NCBI GenBank assembly: GCA_013350335.1
Contig: CM023539.1
Location: forward strand, 28,637,043 to 28,701,042
DNA from: Chimonanthus salicifolius
Taxonomy: Eukaryota > Streptophyta > Magnoliopsida > Laurales > Calycanthaceae
Length of the DNA stretch: 64,000 bases
Direction: 5' to 3'
Below are positions 34,192 to 47,060 of the stretch, piece after piece; the stretch's first letter is position 1, and every line of letters starts with the position of its first letter. Under the pieces are notes generated by a model. It saw only the letters and a program-made list of their open reading frames with translations. It did no database searches and had not been told where the DNA came from. The translations under genes and the position numbers were made by a program.

Positions 34192-34915
34192 AAGTTGGGA
34201 TTGGATGAATGGCTAAGATTAAATCTGGGTTTAAGTTAATGGATGAAAGGATGGGATTAAATCTAATGGAATATGGGTGGATGGGATTAAAAAATTGAAA
34301 ACCTAGGGCTTCTCTATGGTGTACACGAATTTGGCTAGATGGTGGCTTGGTGTCCAAGCAAACTTGGAGAGGAAAAAAAGGAAAGAGAAATTGTAGGACA
34401 AGGCATGGCTCGAGCAAATTTGGTTGTGCATTTTAAGGTTTCAATGCATGCAATGATATGAATGGCTAGGATTAAAAGTTTGAATGGATGAGTGGCTAGA
34501 TGAAATGGAGATGATGTGGCTAGGGTTAGATGTGATTTTCGAATGGATGGAAAAGAGAGAGAGAAAATCATGTGTGAGGATGTGGAGGATAGGATTGAGT
34601 GATGTGGAGTGGATTAGAGAGAAAAAATAGGGACTTTCCATGGAGTTATGCGCATGGAGTGTTTCTAGAACTTATGACAATCGTGTGATGCATAGTGTAT
34701 GCGCATGAATGCCTAAATTCTAGGGTTTTATGCAATAAACCTAGGGTTTTATGAGATGAATGCATCAAATGAAGGGCTATGATTAAATGACTTAAACCAA
34801 ATGGCTTTGATGAAGAATGAATGATCTAATATATGAAATGATGAGATGATGCATAGATGATCATAATCTAAAAGTTGACCTACATGATCAATGGGCTGGA
34901 TGACCTAGATCTAAT

Positions 34916-36348
34916 TGATGAACACTGTAAAATGACCATTTTATCCCTAATTATGGGACCAGTTAGCTCTTGTTTTTGTATTTATTAGATGCATTTAATG
35001 TTATTTTCAATTTTGTACTAGAAAAATGGAGAAATCAGGAAATCAGCCTAAAACCGGGAATAATTGCAAGTTTTGAGCTTCAATTGAAATATGGATTTCT
35101 GATGATTATTTCTCCATTTTAGGAGTTCAATTATAAATTCGCAAAAATGGATCCAGTTATTAGAATCCTGGATTAGTCCAATAATTTTTAGAATAATGGT
35201 GGATTAATTATTGAATTCCAGAACAGAGCATTTGAAGAATGAAGCCCAAATACTACAAGTCCATGAGTTAGAATGTCAATTCATTGGGTCAGGCTAGGTA
35301 ATCCATTTGTACTCTGTAAAGTGAGCCAGGCCAGTGTCCAAGTTGAAGTCAAACCTAGCAGGCCAAGCCTCAACAAAGGCCCAAGTCCTTAAGCTCAAGC
35401 TAAAGATCTAATGGAGGCCCATGTGCTCATTTATAGGTCCAAAACCCAAGTCCATAGCCCATTCACATGCCCAAGCCTTGTCCATTTTCTTGTCAATCCA
35501 CACCACCCAATTTCCTCCCCATACATTCTTAACCACTCATTTTCATCCATTAATCCAGACCATCCATCTCATCTCATTAATCATAGGAAACCCTAGATCC
35601 ACCTACCATATCCAATCCATACATGCATTATCTTAGATCTTGTCCATCAAATCCACCTATCATATAGGTTGACCTTAGAATCTCATTCATTTATAAATCA
35701 TGTCATCAATTTCATAATTAATTTTAGTTACTCATTTGCCAACCATTAGATCTTAGGACATTTCATCACAACCATGTATATCATACATGCATATTAGATA
35801 AAACTCTAGAGCCTCAATGCTAATCCATCTCATAAATTACTTTGCATTAAATCTAGGTCATTCAACATATCATATATCCATCTCAACCTTTAAATCATAA
35901 CCATTAGGTACCTCATCATTCCTATATTTTATTTTATCCAAATAACCTTAGAGCCATTAGATCTTAACCCAAAGTAATCATAGCCATTCATTCATTTAAA
36001 ACCCTAGGATTTAGAATAAAGCCAAAATCCCATCTAGGTTCATGCCACATCACCTACACCTCATCACCCAATCCCCAACAATCCAAATTCATGTGAAGCA
36101 AGAAATCGAGAAAAAAATGGGATTTGGAAGACAAATTTTGACACAGGTTTGGTATTTTGATCATAACTTTCCACTTCAATATCCGACTACGATCATTATT
36201 GTTGCAATGGAAAGAAGACTTCAAGGGATACAACTTTTTATTTTACAAAATTTCAAGATTCAGACGTTTACTATGTCAAAATGGAGTTGCAAGATGGTAC
36301 ATGTGTAGAAAAGCGGGATTTGCACTAAATCCCAATTTTTTCTCCAAA
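34916..36348 (+). repeat. Left (5') LTR of C, truncated
   Basis: It aligns with 37940-39396 and then stops at CTCCAAATTTC. The part with the TATA box and transcript leader is gone. Confidence 0.85.
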
Positions 36349-37939
36349 TTTCAAGATGGCCCATGAGTCAGTCTAGGATTTTTTATAGTGAGTCAGTCTA
36401 GTTTAGGATTTTATTTTAGGTCCTTTATAAGTGAACCCTTTTAAATACACCTGAAACCTAATTAACACTGTTCCAAAAAAAAATTATGATTTGCACTTGA
36501 CCATTGTGGATTAAGGACCATTGAGGACAATGTTAAATTTAAGTTTGGGGGTATCTAAATGGGATAGACTAGTTGAGTCCAATAAAAAAAATTTGAGTCC
36601 ACTAAAAGTTTTTGTGGGTCATAAAAAAAAAATCAATCAAGGGAAGAGTAAGTGAGCACTAAGACTACCCCTTGTGAGAAAAAAAAAAAAAAAGAGGTTT
36701 GTTGAGTCTGAGTGATTTTTCAGCATTAATGGATAAATATAATTTTTATATGATACTTTTTCAAGAGGATTTTTTATAGGATTTATATTCGGAACAATTT
36801 TTAAACAACCATATTAAAATTAATTGCAATATATGCCATTTTTGGACCATTTGAGCCTTCAACCCCACCTATTTTGGTCATTTCATCTTGATAGTTACTC
36901 AGTTGAGCCTAATATAGCCTAATTCTTGACTTGCCATATTTACCATACTTAACTTCGATTATGAAGTTTGAGCCAAAATTTAATATCCATGACCTATCTT
37001 CATATGAGAAAAGGTCAGGGAAGAAGTTGGGATGGAATTCATTAAAAAATATTATGGTGAAAAAGAAAGAAAAATTGGGAACATCCATACATCAAAAAGG
37101 GATGTTGAAAAAAAAAAGATTTGAAAAATCGAAAATGAATACTTTGATAAAAAAAAATTGAGAAAATTAGAGGAAAAGTATCCCGATCACATTATGAAGA
37201 CCTCTAAACCTTTTCTTATCAAAGTGTTAATTTTTAGAGTATTTATCCCTTCTTTGATATAACCCAGGTCCTAAGCCATGTTTCGTCCTATTTAGAGATC
37301 ATATTGATCTTAAGTCTAAATAGGATATTTCATGTGGAGAATAGAGGAGGAAAAATAATGGTGTTTAACTCAATGTTCTTGGGAAAGTGGCATCCATTCA
37401 TGAGATCTATTTATCTTCTTTGATATGTACCGTCTTTTCAAAATACATATGTGAGATATTTTGATTTGAAAACATAAACTCCTTTCACATATACCTTGAG
37501 AGAAAATAAACTCAAACCTCTGAGCATTAGTCTTTCTAAGATATATATCTTGTGAGATTTGAAGTCAAAACACATTTTCAAATGGTGGCAACTAAACTTG
37601 TGTGTGTTTGGAAAAGGAAGACTGTCTTAATATTGGCAAAACACACAACACTCCGGGTATAAGCCTTGTAAAATGAATTTTAGAATTGTATGATATTTAG
37701 ATTTTTTTTTATATGTTTTTGCAGAAAAATTCGATGTTTGTGGGTATCATGACTGAAAGCCCTCACGAGACTATAACTCATCCACTAGTGGTGAGCTAGG
37801 GGTTTAAAGACTTCTTTCATACACTAAATGCAAACGAGAGTGCCAGTGAAAGTGGTTTAGTTTAAGATTTTTATTTTTTCTTTTGGAGTTTTAGTTTTTG
37901 TTTTGCTCAAGGAGTAGCAAAATCTAAGTGTGGGGTATT
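36349..37939 (+). other. Non-coding internal remnant of C
   Basis: Landmarks shared with E are AATTTAAGTTTGGGGGTATCTA (36536 here, 59757 in E, shown in part), GAGCCTTCAACCCCACCTAT, AGTGGCATCCATTCATGAGA and CTATAACTCATCCACTAG. These are 3' internal landmarks of Athila/Tat elements. No domain is encoded. Confidence 0.7.
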
Positions 37940-40473
37940 TGATGAACACTGTAAAATGATCATTTTACCTCTAATTATTGGACCAGTTAGCCCTTGTTTT
38001 TGCATATATTAGATGCATTTAATGTTATTTTCAGTTTTGTACAGAAAAATAGAGAAATTAGGAAATCATCCTAAAACCGGGAATAATTGCAAATTTTGAG
38101 CTTCAGTTGAAATTACTGGATTTCTGATGATTATTTCACCATTTTAGGAGTTCAATTGTAAATTCGCAGATCTGGATCCAGTTATGAGAGTCCGGATTAG
38201 TCCAATAATTTTAGAATAATGGTGGATTAAGTATTGAATTCCTGAAAAAAGCCTGCTGAAGTTTGAAGAATGAAGCCTGAAGTCTGCAAGTCCATGAGCT
38301 AGAATGCCAATCCATTGGGCCAGGTTAGGTAATCCATTTGTACTCTGCAAAGCGAGTCAGGCCAGTGTCCAAGTTGAAGTCAAGCCCAGTAGGTCAGGCC
38401 TCAACAAAGGCCCAAGTCCTTAAGATCAAGTTCAAGATCTAATGGAGGCCCATGTGCTCATTTATAGGTCCAAAACCCAAGTCCATAGCTCATTTACACG
38501 CCCAAGCCTTGTCCATTTCTTTATCAATCCACACCACCCAATTTCCTCTCCATACATTCTTAACCACTCATTTTCATCCATTAATCCAGACCATCCATCT
38601 CTTCTCATTAATCATAGGAAACCCTAGATCTACCTACCATATCCAATCCATACATGCATTATCTTAGATCTTGTCCATCAAATCCACCTATCATATAGGT
38701 TGACCTTAAAATCTCATTCATTCATAAATCATCTCATCAATTTCATAATTAATTTTAGTTACCCATTTCCCAACCATCTCATCAATTTCATTCTTAGGAC
38801 ATTTCATCACAACCATCTATCTCATATATGCATATTAGTTAAAACCTCGAGCCTCCATGCTAATCCATCTCATAAATTACTTTGCATTTAATCTAGGCCA
38901 TTCATCATACTATGTATCCATCTCAACCTTTAAATCATAACCCCTCCATTAGGTACCTCATCATTCCTATATTTTATTTCATCCAAATAACCTTAGAGTC
39001 TTTAGATCTTAACCCAAAGTAATCATAGCCATTCATTCATTTAAAACCCTAGGATTAAGAATAAAGCTAAAATCACATCTAGGTTCATGTCACATCACTT
39101 ACCCCTCACCACCCAATCCCAATCAATCCAAATTCGTGTGAAGCAAGAAATCGAGAAAAAAATGGGATTTGAAAGATAAATTTTGACACAGTTTCGGTAT
39201 TTTGACCATAACTTTCTACTCCAATATACAATTGCATTCATTCTTGTTGCTTTGGAAAGAAGACTTCAAGGGATACAACATTTTAATTTACAAAAATTCA
39301 AGATTCAGACGTTTACTAGGTCAAAATGGAGCTGCAAGATGATATATGTGTAGAAAAATGGGATTTGCAATAAATCCCAATTTTTTCTCCAAATTTCTTT
39401 CTTTTCTCATTCTCTGCTTAGCCTCCAAGCCAAGACACTCCAAAATTCGTGTATTCCTTGTAACCCAAGCCTTTTCAGCTTAAAATCTCCCCCATCCACT
39501 TCTAAAGGAGATCCAATCCAGATTTAATACCAACCGTCCATTCCAACCCTGAGTCTATAAATAGAGCCTATGGACTCTATTGAAATTCGAATTTGAGCAA
39601 GGATTGAAAAAGCAGTGAAGATTGGAGGCTGAAAAGAATAGAAAAGAAACGAAAATTTCGAATTTAATTTGTAAGTTTTTGTGTTTTCTGTTTTTGATGA
39701 AAAACTCCAAAAGCATTGTAATTCCATATTCTGTTTTATTTGAATAAAATTCATTGTAGCTTATTTTATATGTATGGTTTTCCAATTATTGAATATCGTC
39801 TAATGATAGTTTGAATTTTTTTTTTAATTTATCTTATAAATGTTATTTTAGAAATTATTTTGAGAATTTTCAAGGAAAAGCAGAACCCCTTTTAGGATCG
39901 GTGGAACTTGATCTTCCGAGTCTAAGGTTCTTTTTAAGAACAACTTCATTTAGAGTTGGAAAGGTAAGTATAAATTTCTCCAAGCCTAAGGCCTGAATTG
40001 GGAATTTCTTATTTCATAGAAGCCATAATATTTTTAATTGGAGTTTTAATAAAAGAATTTGAATATGTATTTGATAATTCTTGAAAATTCATACACTAGG
40101 CCGTTATTTTATCATTAAATGGGATAAAATGCCTCCATAAATACTTGTCTTAATTCCATTGTATATTATGTGAATATTTCATTATTTTTATTAAATTTTT
40201 TATTCTTTTATTATTTTCTCAAATTCTTTTGAACTAGGTTGAGATTGATTTAATTGCATTTTAATTTTGTTTTCTTACATTGGCTTGAGATTATTTACAA
40301 ATTCTAGATCCATACCATTGTTTTAATTAAATTGGATTTATTGGTTAGATTTTAGATTTAGATGATGATACTCTAACTTTTAGATTTGATTCGTACAACT
40401 GGAATGCCACTAATTTAAAGTCATATTTATAAAAATTAGAATTTGATTTTCATATTTAGGTTATTTCTAAAGA

Positions 40474-40514
<41 letters not shown>

Positions 40515-40641
40515 TCACAATGTTTCAATTTCATATACTTATATTTTGTTATTTCCTTGTAGCATCGACCTCGCACTCTTAATGTTGTACTATTAAATGG
40601 TTTGTACGCTTGCGAGTTATAAATTTAAAATTTGCATAACA
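37940..40641 (+). repeat. Right (3') LTR of C (2.70 kb)
   Basis: It starts TGATGAACACTG after a purine tract and ends TTTGCATAACA. Near the end, CGACCTCGCACTC and ACGCTTGCGAGTT match the LTR end of E. It contains a (TA)n run at 40480-40507. Confidence 0.87.
39554..39566 (+). promoter_or_regulatory. Candidate TATA box in C's 3' LTR
   Basis: TCTATAAATAGAG lies in the LTR at the position where E and G have CTATAAATGG and CTATAAATAG. Confidence 0.55.
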
Positions 40642-40740
40642 CTAATCATGATGAATGAATGGATTGGATTGAATGTGAGGCTCTATGGTTTACCTTAATT
40701 GATGAATGAGATGAATGAGTGAACCTACATTGATGAAGGG

Positions 40741-43269
40741 GTCTATAATAACAATTCGAGCATTATTACAAATTGATTTTAGCAAAGAGGTCTGAGTTAA
40801 GGTTGTAATCCTAATGGTAAAGATGACAAGGAAAGATGCCATCAATTTGTAACATTTTAGAAATGTGGAGTCTACCTACTAAAACACTAAATCATACTTA
40901 TAGTTTTTATATACCTATTTATTTATGTCTCATTTCACATTTTTGTGTTAGATCAATCAAATATGAAGAGTGTAATCAAGATTATAAATTTTTTAATCAA
41001 ATAATTTTTCAGTTGATCCGGCCAATGGTGGGTACAATAGTTTTACAAAGTTTAAAAAAGAAATTAGGTAAACTTATGTATAGAAACTAGCTAACGGTTT
41101 GAGGTTTTACGGAGACCTTACATATCTCAAATACCACTATTTAGTGTCATCCTTGTGTCATCTTGATGACGGCTTTGGTCAAATTTAATGCCTAGTTACA
41201 CCATTAACGTAAAGTAATGATTTTACACTCGAGATCCTTAGATCCGAATTAAAGATTTTGAAACGAAACCCCAGATATCTAACCGTCATTCTTACTTTAG
41301 AAAGAAAGAGATAGTTCTAATTTGGATAGGACAAATTTATCGAGGAATTTAGATGTTTTAAGAACTCAATGCAAAAGAGGAATTAGGAATTTGATGTTAA
41401 TTTATAATGCAATTAATTAGACTGAATTAAATGCAATTTAGAAATCAAGAATGCATGAATTCTAATCTGGCTCGAGTTTGAATTGAAAATCAAATAACCT
41501 TCTAATGAATCAAATTGAATATGGAATTAAAATGTAATCAAGCAATTGAAACATGCAAGACATGAACAAATTAAATTCATCTTCAATAAACATTCAACAT
41601 TTATATTAAATTTAATTCAAACACAAATTCAAATAAAAATTCAATAGAAACCCAATAAGACTCACCAATTTTTGGAGAGGCCCACAAAACGATCTTTGCT
41701 TTAACTTTAATTCAATTCTTTCTGTGTGTACAAAGTCCGGCCAAACACTGAATTTCTAGGCCTAAATCCAACTAAAAGGAAAGAAGATTGGTTGGGCCTC
41801 CACGCCAGATCTGCTGAACTGGCCTGCTTTCACCTTGGCCTTAATTACATAATTAAAGGCATTAAAAAACAAAAAGGATCATATTTTATCTGCTGAAGAT
41901 CTTGTTCATACTGTAGTCAAATCTCAGCCCTTGGTCCTGGCTCTTTGCTTCTGAAACAGATCTCAAAATCTATCCAAAATAAGATCTAAATCCAGGTCCA
42001 GCTCGTCAAGCCCAGCTTGCTCGATCTTTTCACCCTTCCACGCATATCTGGTTGCAGATTTTAAGGTTCAAGAAATCCTTCTTAATCTGATGAAGATCTT
42101 GGCAAATTCTGGGCATTACAATTCAGCCACAAATCTGACTTTTCTTCACTGCAAATGAGCCCTAAATCCGGGCCCAGTAATGCCTAGATTAGACGGCAAT
42201 TCCCACTTGATTTCTTACTGTTTGCAGTGGGTTTTCAGCCATCAGTTAAGAATTCTTGCTGTTCAACAATCGGTCCATATCTATTCCAGGATGAACAATG
42301 CACGTGGAAGGAAACAAGTTCCATTTTGGGCCCAAACAGCCATGCATAGCCACTCCCTAAGGCTGCTGATTTTGAGTGGGTTCTTTGCTAAGTTGGCATC
42401 CGAGCGGGCTCCACGTGAACAGTGACTCAGGAGCTGCATGGAATTTCTAGTGGGCAGCAAATTGGGTTCAATTTCATTGGCATAGAGGCCATAATGTCTC
42501 TCAAATGGGCCAAATATGAAAACTATTTAACTAGGCTTTAATTCGGCTACAAGTGAATCCATTAGATTGTTTTTGAAGCCCCCTCTCTCCTCCATCCATC
42601 TTAGAATAGGTTTGGAGAGCCATTTCATCGTTTTCGTCTAATCGAGCCTACTCAATCAACCCGGTCTTCCTTGGGTTTAATGGACCCATCATTTCTTTTA
42701 TGATTAAAATGAGAGCATTAGAATATATGTCTTTAATAAATATTAAGATTAGGATCATGAATTGGAAGAGACTATCTAATTTTACTCCAAAGAGACCAAC
42801 CATAACAATGAAATGACATGAGATGGGTACAGACAAGATGGCTGGAGTGATAGACACCATATGCTTGATACTACCAACTTGCAGTTATTGTGTGGAGGGA
42901 AGCCCTCGTCACGTTTCTTCATGCCTGCTAATTTTTATGTAGTTTAGTCAGCCGTCGACCGTCACAACCTTCCAAACGCCCTTGAGTTAAAGGAAGGAAG
43001 ATGGAGTCCAAAAGAATACTTGTCATAATCAAACTGTCTTTCATCTCATGTATTCCCTGCAAAGAGAGAGCTTTGTGGGTTTTATGAGTACTTTCTTAAA
43101 TATTCTTTATTCTATGAAAATTAGTAGATGGGTTTATGTCACTGATGTCTTCTAAGGGTAACATCATTACAATTATCATTTAAATTATTTATTCAATCAA
43201 TTTTTAATTTAGATTTCTATCGATACTTGGAGATTTAAATTCACAAATCTTTAGACCGTAACAATAAAC
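40741..43269. other. Unassigned intergenic sequence
   Basis: I find no supported gene or repeat boundary. The sequence is AT-rich to about 41640 and nearer 45% GC from there to 42650. The inverse of TGTAATGCCCAGAATTTGCC ends at 42120 and resembles a chromovirus LTR start, but nothing else supports an LTR there. Confidence 0.4.
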
Positions 43270-43690
43270 CTTTATCAATGCGTTATAATATCAACCGATA
43301 CATATTTTATCGGTCGTACACAGTATTTTTAGGCCAATATGACCGATATATCGGCGATATATATATCGTTCCAATATCGGCCGATATTCATAATATTGGT
43401 CTTTTGTTAAAAAAAAAAAAATCAAAACGGTGGTGGGCCCGAGTTGATATATCAGCCAATATCGACTAAAATTGGACCAATATCAGCTGATATTTTTGTT
43501 TTCAATTTTTTTTTAAAAAAAGCTCCCTTTTGGATTTTATATTTATTTTTTAATTCAGAAAATATAAAATAATAACAAAATACCAATATTTAAAAAAAAA
43601 AAACACAAAAGAGGGGAGAGAAAATTATCAACCGCTATCTCGACTGATAATTTTCTAGCCGATATCTCGGCCTGGGTGAATTTTTCACCT
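43270..43690. repeat. Cluster of ATCGG/CCGAT palindromes
   Basis: Perfect palindromes are CCGATATATCGG (43343-43354), CGATATATATATCG (43355-43368), AATATCGGCCGATATT (43373-43388) and ATATCAGCTGATAT near 43480. The inverted pair GAAAATTATCA/TGATAATTTTC is at 43620-43655. Homopolymer A and T runs lie between. It could be a small DNA transposon or a foldback repeat. Confidence 0.65.
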
Positions 43691-45162
43691 CTGGTGCTTA
43701 CATTCTATGATCGAGAGAATTTTTTTAACGCTATGCTGATGAAAAAAATTATATAGACACAAGGCCTCTGACATGATTTTTTTTTAACGCTAATGTTACT
43801 TGTGATCACCACCCAATCTTACGTTGTCAATTGACTATTGTCAATTATCACCTTGAACAGAGAGATTACAGGTTATAGGATTCTAATCAGAACATTATTA
43901 TTGGATCAGGGTGTCCGTCAATACAACCATGTAGAATTTTTAAACTCAAAATTCCATTCCATTCCATTCATCAAATAATAATTGTCATTGCAACCGGTTT
44001 GATTTACATGTAGAATTAAATTAAGCAAATTAATGAATGAGTTTCTTACAATAAGTTCACGTTAGGTAGATTTTCAGCTTCTAATTTCTGATTCCTTGAA
44101 TCACCAAGTCCTTCAGTTTCAGATAGAAATTCACATTGTTTGGCAACATCTCTGGGCAGTATTTAGCCTATCTGTAATCTTTTTTTAAATCTAAGATACC
44201 GAAACGTTTTACTTCAATAATCTTTGGAATTTGTCTAATTCTCCCAATTTATACAAATTAGAATATAGAATAATGAGTGGTCAATATGTAATATTTGATC
44301 TGTCGGTTTGATTGGATTCGATCCTTCCTTTCCCAAACCATGATGTGCTGACCAAGACGAAGTGGCATTAGTCCTGGCTGTATGTATTTAAGTGCGTTCA
44401 TGGCATTCTGTTTAAATGTTGATAACTACCATGTTTGTAGTCTACTGATCATATTATTTGAATTTTATTAATTACATCTATTTAAATTTAAAAGATTATT
44501 TTAAAATATTTTTTTGATATAAAGCTAAAAAATAGATGGACTCAAATAGAATTTTTATTTAAAAAAAAAACCTTGAAAATTGTCCTAGTTTAACCATTCA
44601 TTTTTATAGTTTTATATCATATTTTTTTTTTTCGTATTTAGATGAATCTGCTAAATATAATTTAAAAGCTATATTTTATGAAATCCATTAAAAGAACATA
44701 TATAATTAAATTTAAAAAATATATCTTAATACATCAAAGTGCATGGCACCCAAACAACGGCAAAAATCAATTCATATCTACATCAGAAACTTCAGAAAAA
44801 ACCTGTTAATAAAGCAAGTCCTGTGACTCTTTGAGAGTTAATAAAGCTAAAAGGTTGTACTGTTAATATAAAACTTTATGAATGGTATTAGTCGTAACTG
44901 AAAAAATAAAGTAGTATTTTCAAAAACTCTAAATTTAGATAGAATTTATATTCAAATTCAGTAATTTAAATTAACGATTTTAATGATAGAACCCTAAAAT
45001 TCATCTTTCAATTTTTCTTTGAAAAAGAAAGATGGTTCAAATTTCACAAGGATAATTTGCACTTAGCTAATTCACCTATGAATTTTGTTTGTTCAAATGA
45101 AAACAAATTGATTATAGAATAAAAATTTCGAATGTGAAGATTAGATGTAATTTAATTGAAAC
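43691..45162. other. AT-rich unassigned sequence
   Basis: No supported gene. A 40-codon open stretch on the minus strand, 44165-44046 (RDVAKQCEFLSETEGLGDSR), has coding-like composition, but no family is recognised. Confidence 0.35.
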
Positions 45163-45700
45163 TGTAACGACTTGTCCTACTTAACACAATATTATCTCCT
45201 TTGATCCTAAACGATGAGCATACATGGTTTTGCTTTGGGGCTTGTACTCATGCACAAACTCCAAAAGTCTTTGTGTTAGAGGGAGAAGAAGTTAAGCTTA
45301 TAAACCATGTCAAGAGGCAATGCCTAGGCGACGTTCAACTCCTCTAAACTTGCATTCCTTGGCGAAATTCTCTCCTCATCTTTCCATGCACCCTTCTGAC
45401 TGCGTGCCACGAGAGTCGGACCTTACTCACTTCACAACAGTTAGGGGCCATCACAATCCCTCCCTCTTAGGCTAGAGCCATCCCCGACTCTGATACTCTC
45501 ATCTTCTCACTCTTGGTCCGAGAGTTGAACGGGCACTAATACCATTTGTAACAACCCGTCAGCTAGAACAATATTGTTCCCTTTGGGGACCATACATCCT
45601 CATGGCTTTGCATTGGAAACAAATAACAACCCGTCAGCTAGAACAATATTGTCTGTTTTGGGGCCCATACATCCTCATGGCTTTGCATTGGAAACAACTG
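45163..45700 (-). mobile_element. TRIM-like terminal-repeat remnant
   Basis: TGTAACGACTTGTCC at 45163 and TGTAACAACCCGTCAG at 45547 head two related segments with ACAATATT and CATGGCTTTGC. Just left of the second, the minus strand reads TGGTATTAGTGC, a two-mismatch match to the initiator tRNA-Met primer site. That layout fits a small reverse element with short LTRs and no coding. The right copy contains a 75-base tandem duplication (starting 45549 and 45624). Confidence 0.5.
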
Positions 45701-45945
45701 TCACATTAGAGCCCAAAAGGCGTTGTGCTGGATGGGAGGACAAGTTATTGTTATAGCCCAAATGATCAAAGATGTATTTTGATGATGACTAAACCATTGA
45801 CTTGTGATACTAATGTCTGTATTGAACTTTTCTTATAAGATAGAAAATACAGTTTGCCTCCATACATCAAGAGTACCACAAATGCCATGAGCAGAATAAA
45901 ACACAAATCTGAATGACTCATGGACTGCTGCTCTTGGATATCGAA

Positions 45946-46225
45946 CCTGTGAAAGACCAAACTTCAACAGGATCAAAAGGCTCTTGAATCAAGTATGATA
46001 ACCATGTGAAAGAGTGAGCTTCAAGAACATCAAAAGGCTTATCAAGAAGAAGAAGTCACAAGCCTGTGAAAGGTCGAGCTGAGAAAAAGAACATCCAAAG
46101 GCTTGTGAAAAAGAGAGAAAAACTTGTGAAAGACCGTGCTTCAATGCAAACCAAAAGGCTTTTTTTCTAGAAGAAACTAGCCCAGTGCGAGATCAGCCAT
46201 CACTCCATTAAAAGGGCTAAATCTG
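45946..46225 (+). repeat. Tandem repeat, five copies of 57-60 bp
   Basis: Units start at 45946, 46003, 46063, 46123 and 46182. The consensus begins CCTGTGAAAGACC, continues CTTCAA and ends CAAAAGGCTT, with purine-rich filler. Copies are 70-80% alike by eye, so the array is old. Confidence 0.8.
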
Positions 46226-46329
46226 ATAAAACACTTGCAGCTTGAAGAAGATGAGGAAAACTAAAGATTGTTGCTGCTCAAACTTCAAGTTGTTTTTGTT
46301 TCCGTTTTGGATAGGTTTTTGGTTAAGCG

Positions 46330-47060
46330 TTTAACCTTCTTAGCTATTCTTTTAAATTCTAAAATGGCATCTGATTTCTGCAACCTAGGTAAATCTGGAG
46401 AAATCATCTACGATAACAAGGAAGTACTTCTTCCCTCCTTGACTTTTAATCTATGTAGGCCCTAGAAGTTCCAGGGTCTTTGAGATTCTAAGGAACTTAA
46501 GTCTTCTATGTATTGATCTAAGTTGTTTCCCCTTCAAGGCATTCTCCACAAATTACCTTGTCTTTGAGACTAATTTGGACAGGCCGTCTAGATGAGTACT
46601 TAGTCTAGATAAATCCCTTAAATTGACATGTTCTAACCTTCTATGCGAAAGATCTGCTTCATTACTTTATGCCATATTAACAGGAAGTAATATAAGATGA
46701 ATTGAGCACAACAATCATCAGACGTTCTTAGTCCTTTCATCACAATTTCACCATCTTGTGAAGCAATCTCACATCCTCTATGATGGTCATTACCACACAG
46801 TCGTGATATACTAATACGATTATGTTTCAGACCATTCACATATAGAACATTATCTAGTTTGGTTAGGTCTCTAATCTTGAGATTTCCTTTACCACAAATT
46901 TGGGTTGTGTTTACATCACCCAAAATTACATTTTCCCCAACAATTTCTTCTAGATCTGACAAGTAATTCTTCTCTCCTGTCATAAGTTTAGAGCACCCAC
47001 TATCAAGATACCATCTAGGTTGGTTCCCAGCTTTTAGCGCAGTGTAAATGATAGAGCTTG
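46330..47060 (-). pseudogene. Element M copia protease and integrase start
   Basis: Minus-strand reading gives NQPRWYLDSGCSKLMTG with the catalytic Asp-Ser-Gly, then LDNVLYVNGLKHNRISISRL, the region between protease and integrase in copia, in the frame 46983-46633. After several breaks integrase begins: VIVDDFSRFT with the first catalytic Asp near 46410, and KSDAILEFKRIAKKVK near 46350. The rest of integrase and all of RT and RNase H are missing. In a live copia element these would mature the particle and insert cDNA. Confidence 0.82.

Larger units (their letters stand above)
34911..40646 (+). mobile_element. Element C: Athila/Tat-type gypsy element, 5.7 kb, with CTAAT target duplication
   Basis: The element spans 34916-40641 with CTAAT on both sides (34911-34915 and 40642-40646). 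Both LTRs begin TGATGAACACTGTAAAATGA. The left LTR matches the right one only to about 36348; its 3' part (about 1.25 kb), the primer site and the 5' internal region are missing. The remaining internal part (36349-37939) matches E from about 59640 and has no protein domain. The final AAGTGTGGGGTATT before the right LTR is the purine-rich plus-strand primer. Confidence 0.85.
22082..40740 (-). mobile_element. Element G: Athila/Tat-type LTR, reverse, split by F and C
   Basis: Visible pieces are 22082-22684, 33695-34915 and about 40647-40740. Read on the minus strand, the first piece ends CGACCTCATACTCGTAGCGC then AAAATTTGCA, like the ends of the C and E LTRs, and the second contains TTCTATAAATAGCCC and ATCGAATTAGACCTGGAGC, matching E's LTR near 56693-56745. 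The LTR start is not recognised, so the right limit is approximate and it could be a solo LTR or part of a larger element. Confidence 0.62.

Noticed and set aside
42101..42120. Inverse of TGTAATGCCCAGAATTT, like a chromovirus LTR start
   Set aside because: Sequence to the left does not match any LTR head in the window, and no end or duplication was found.
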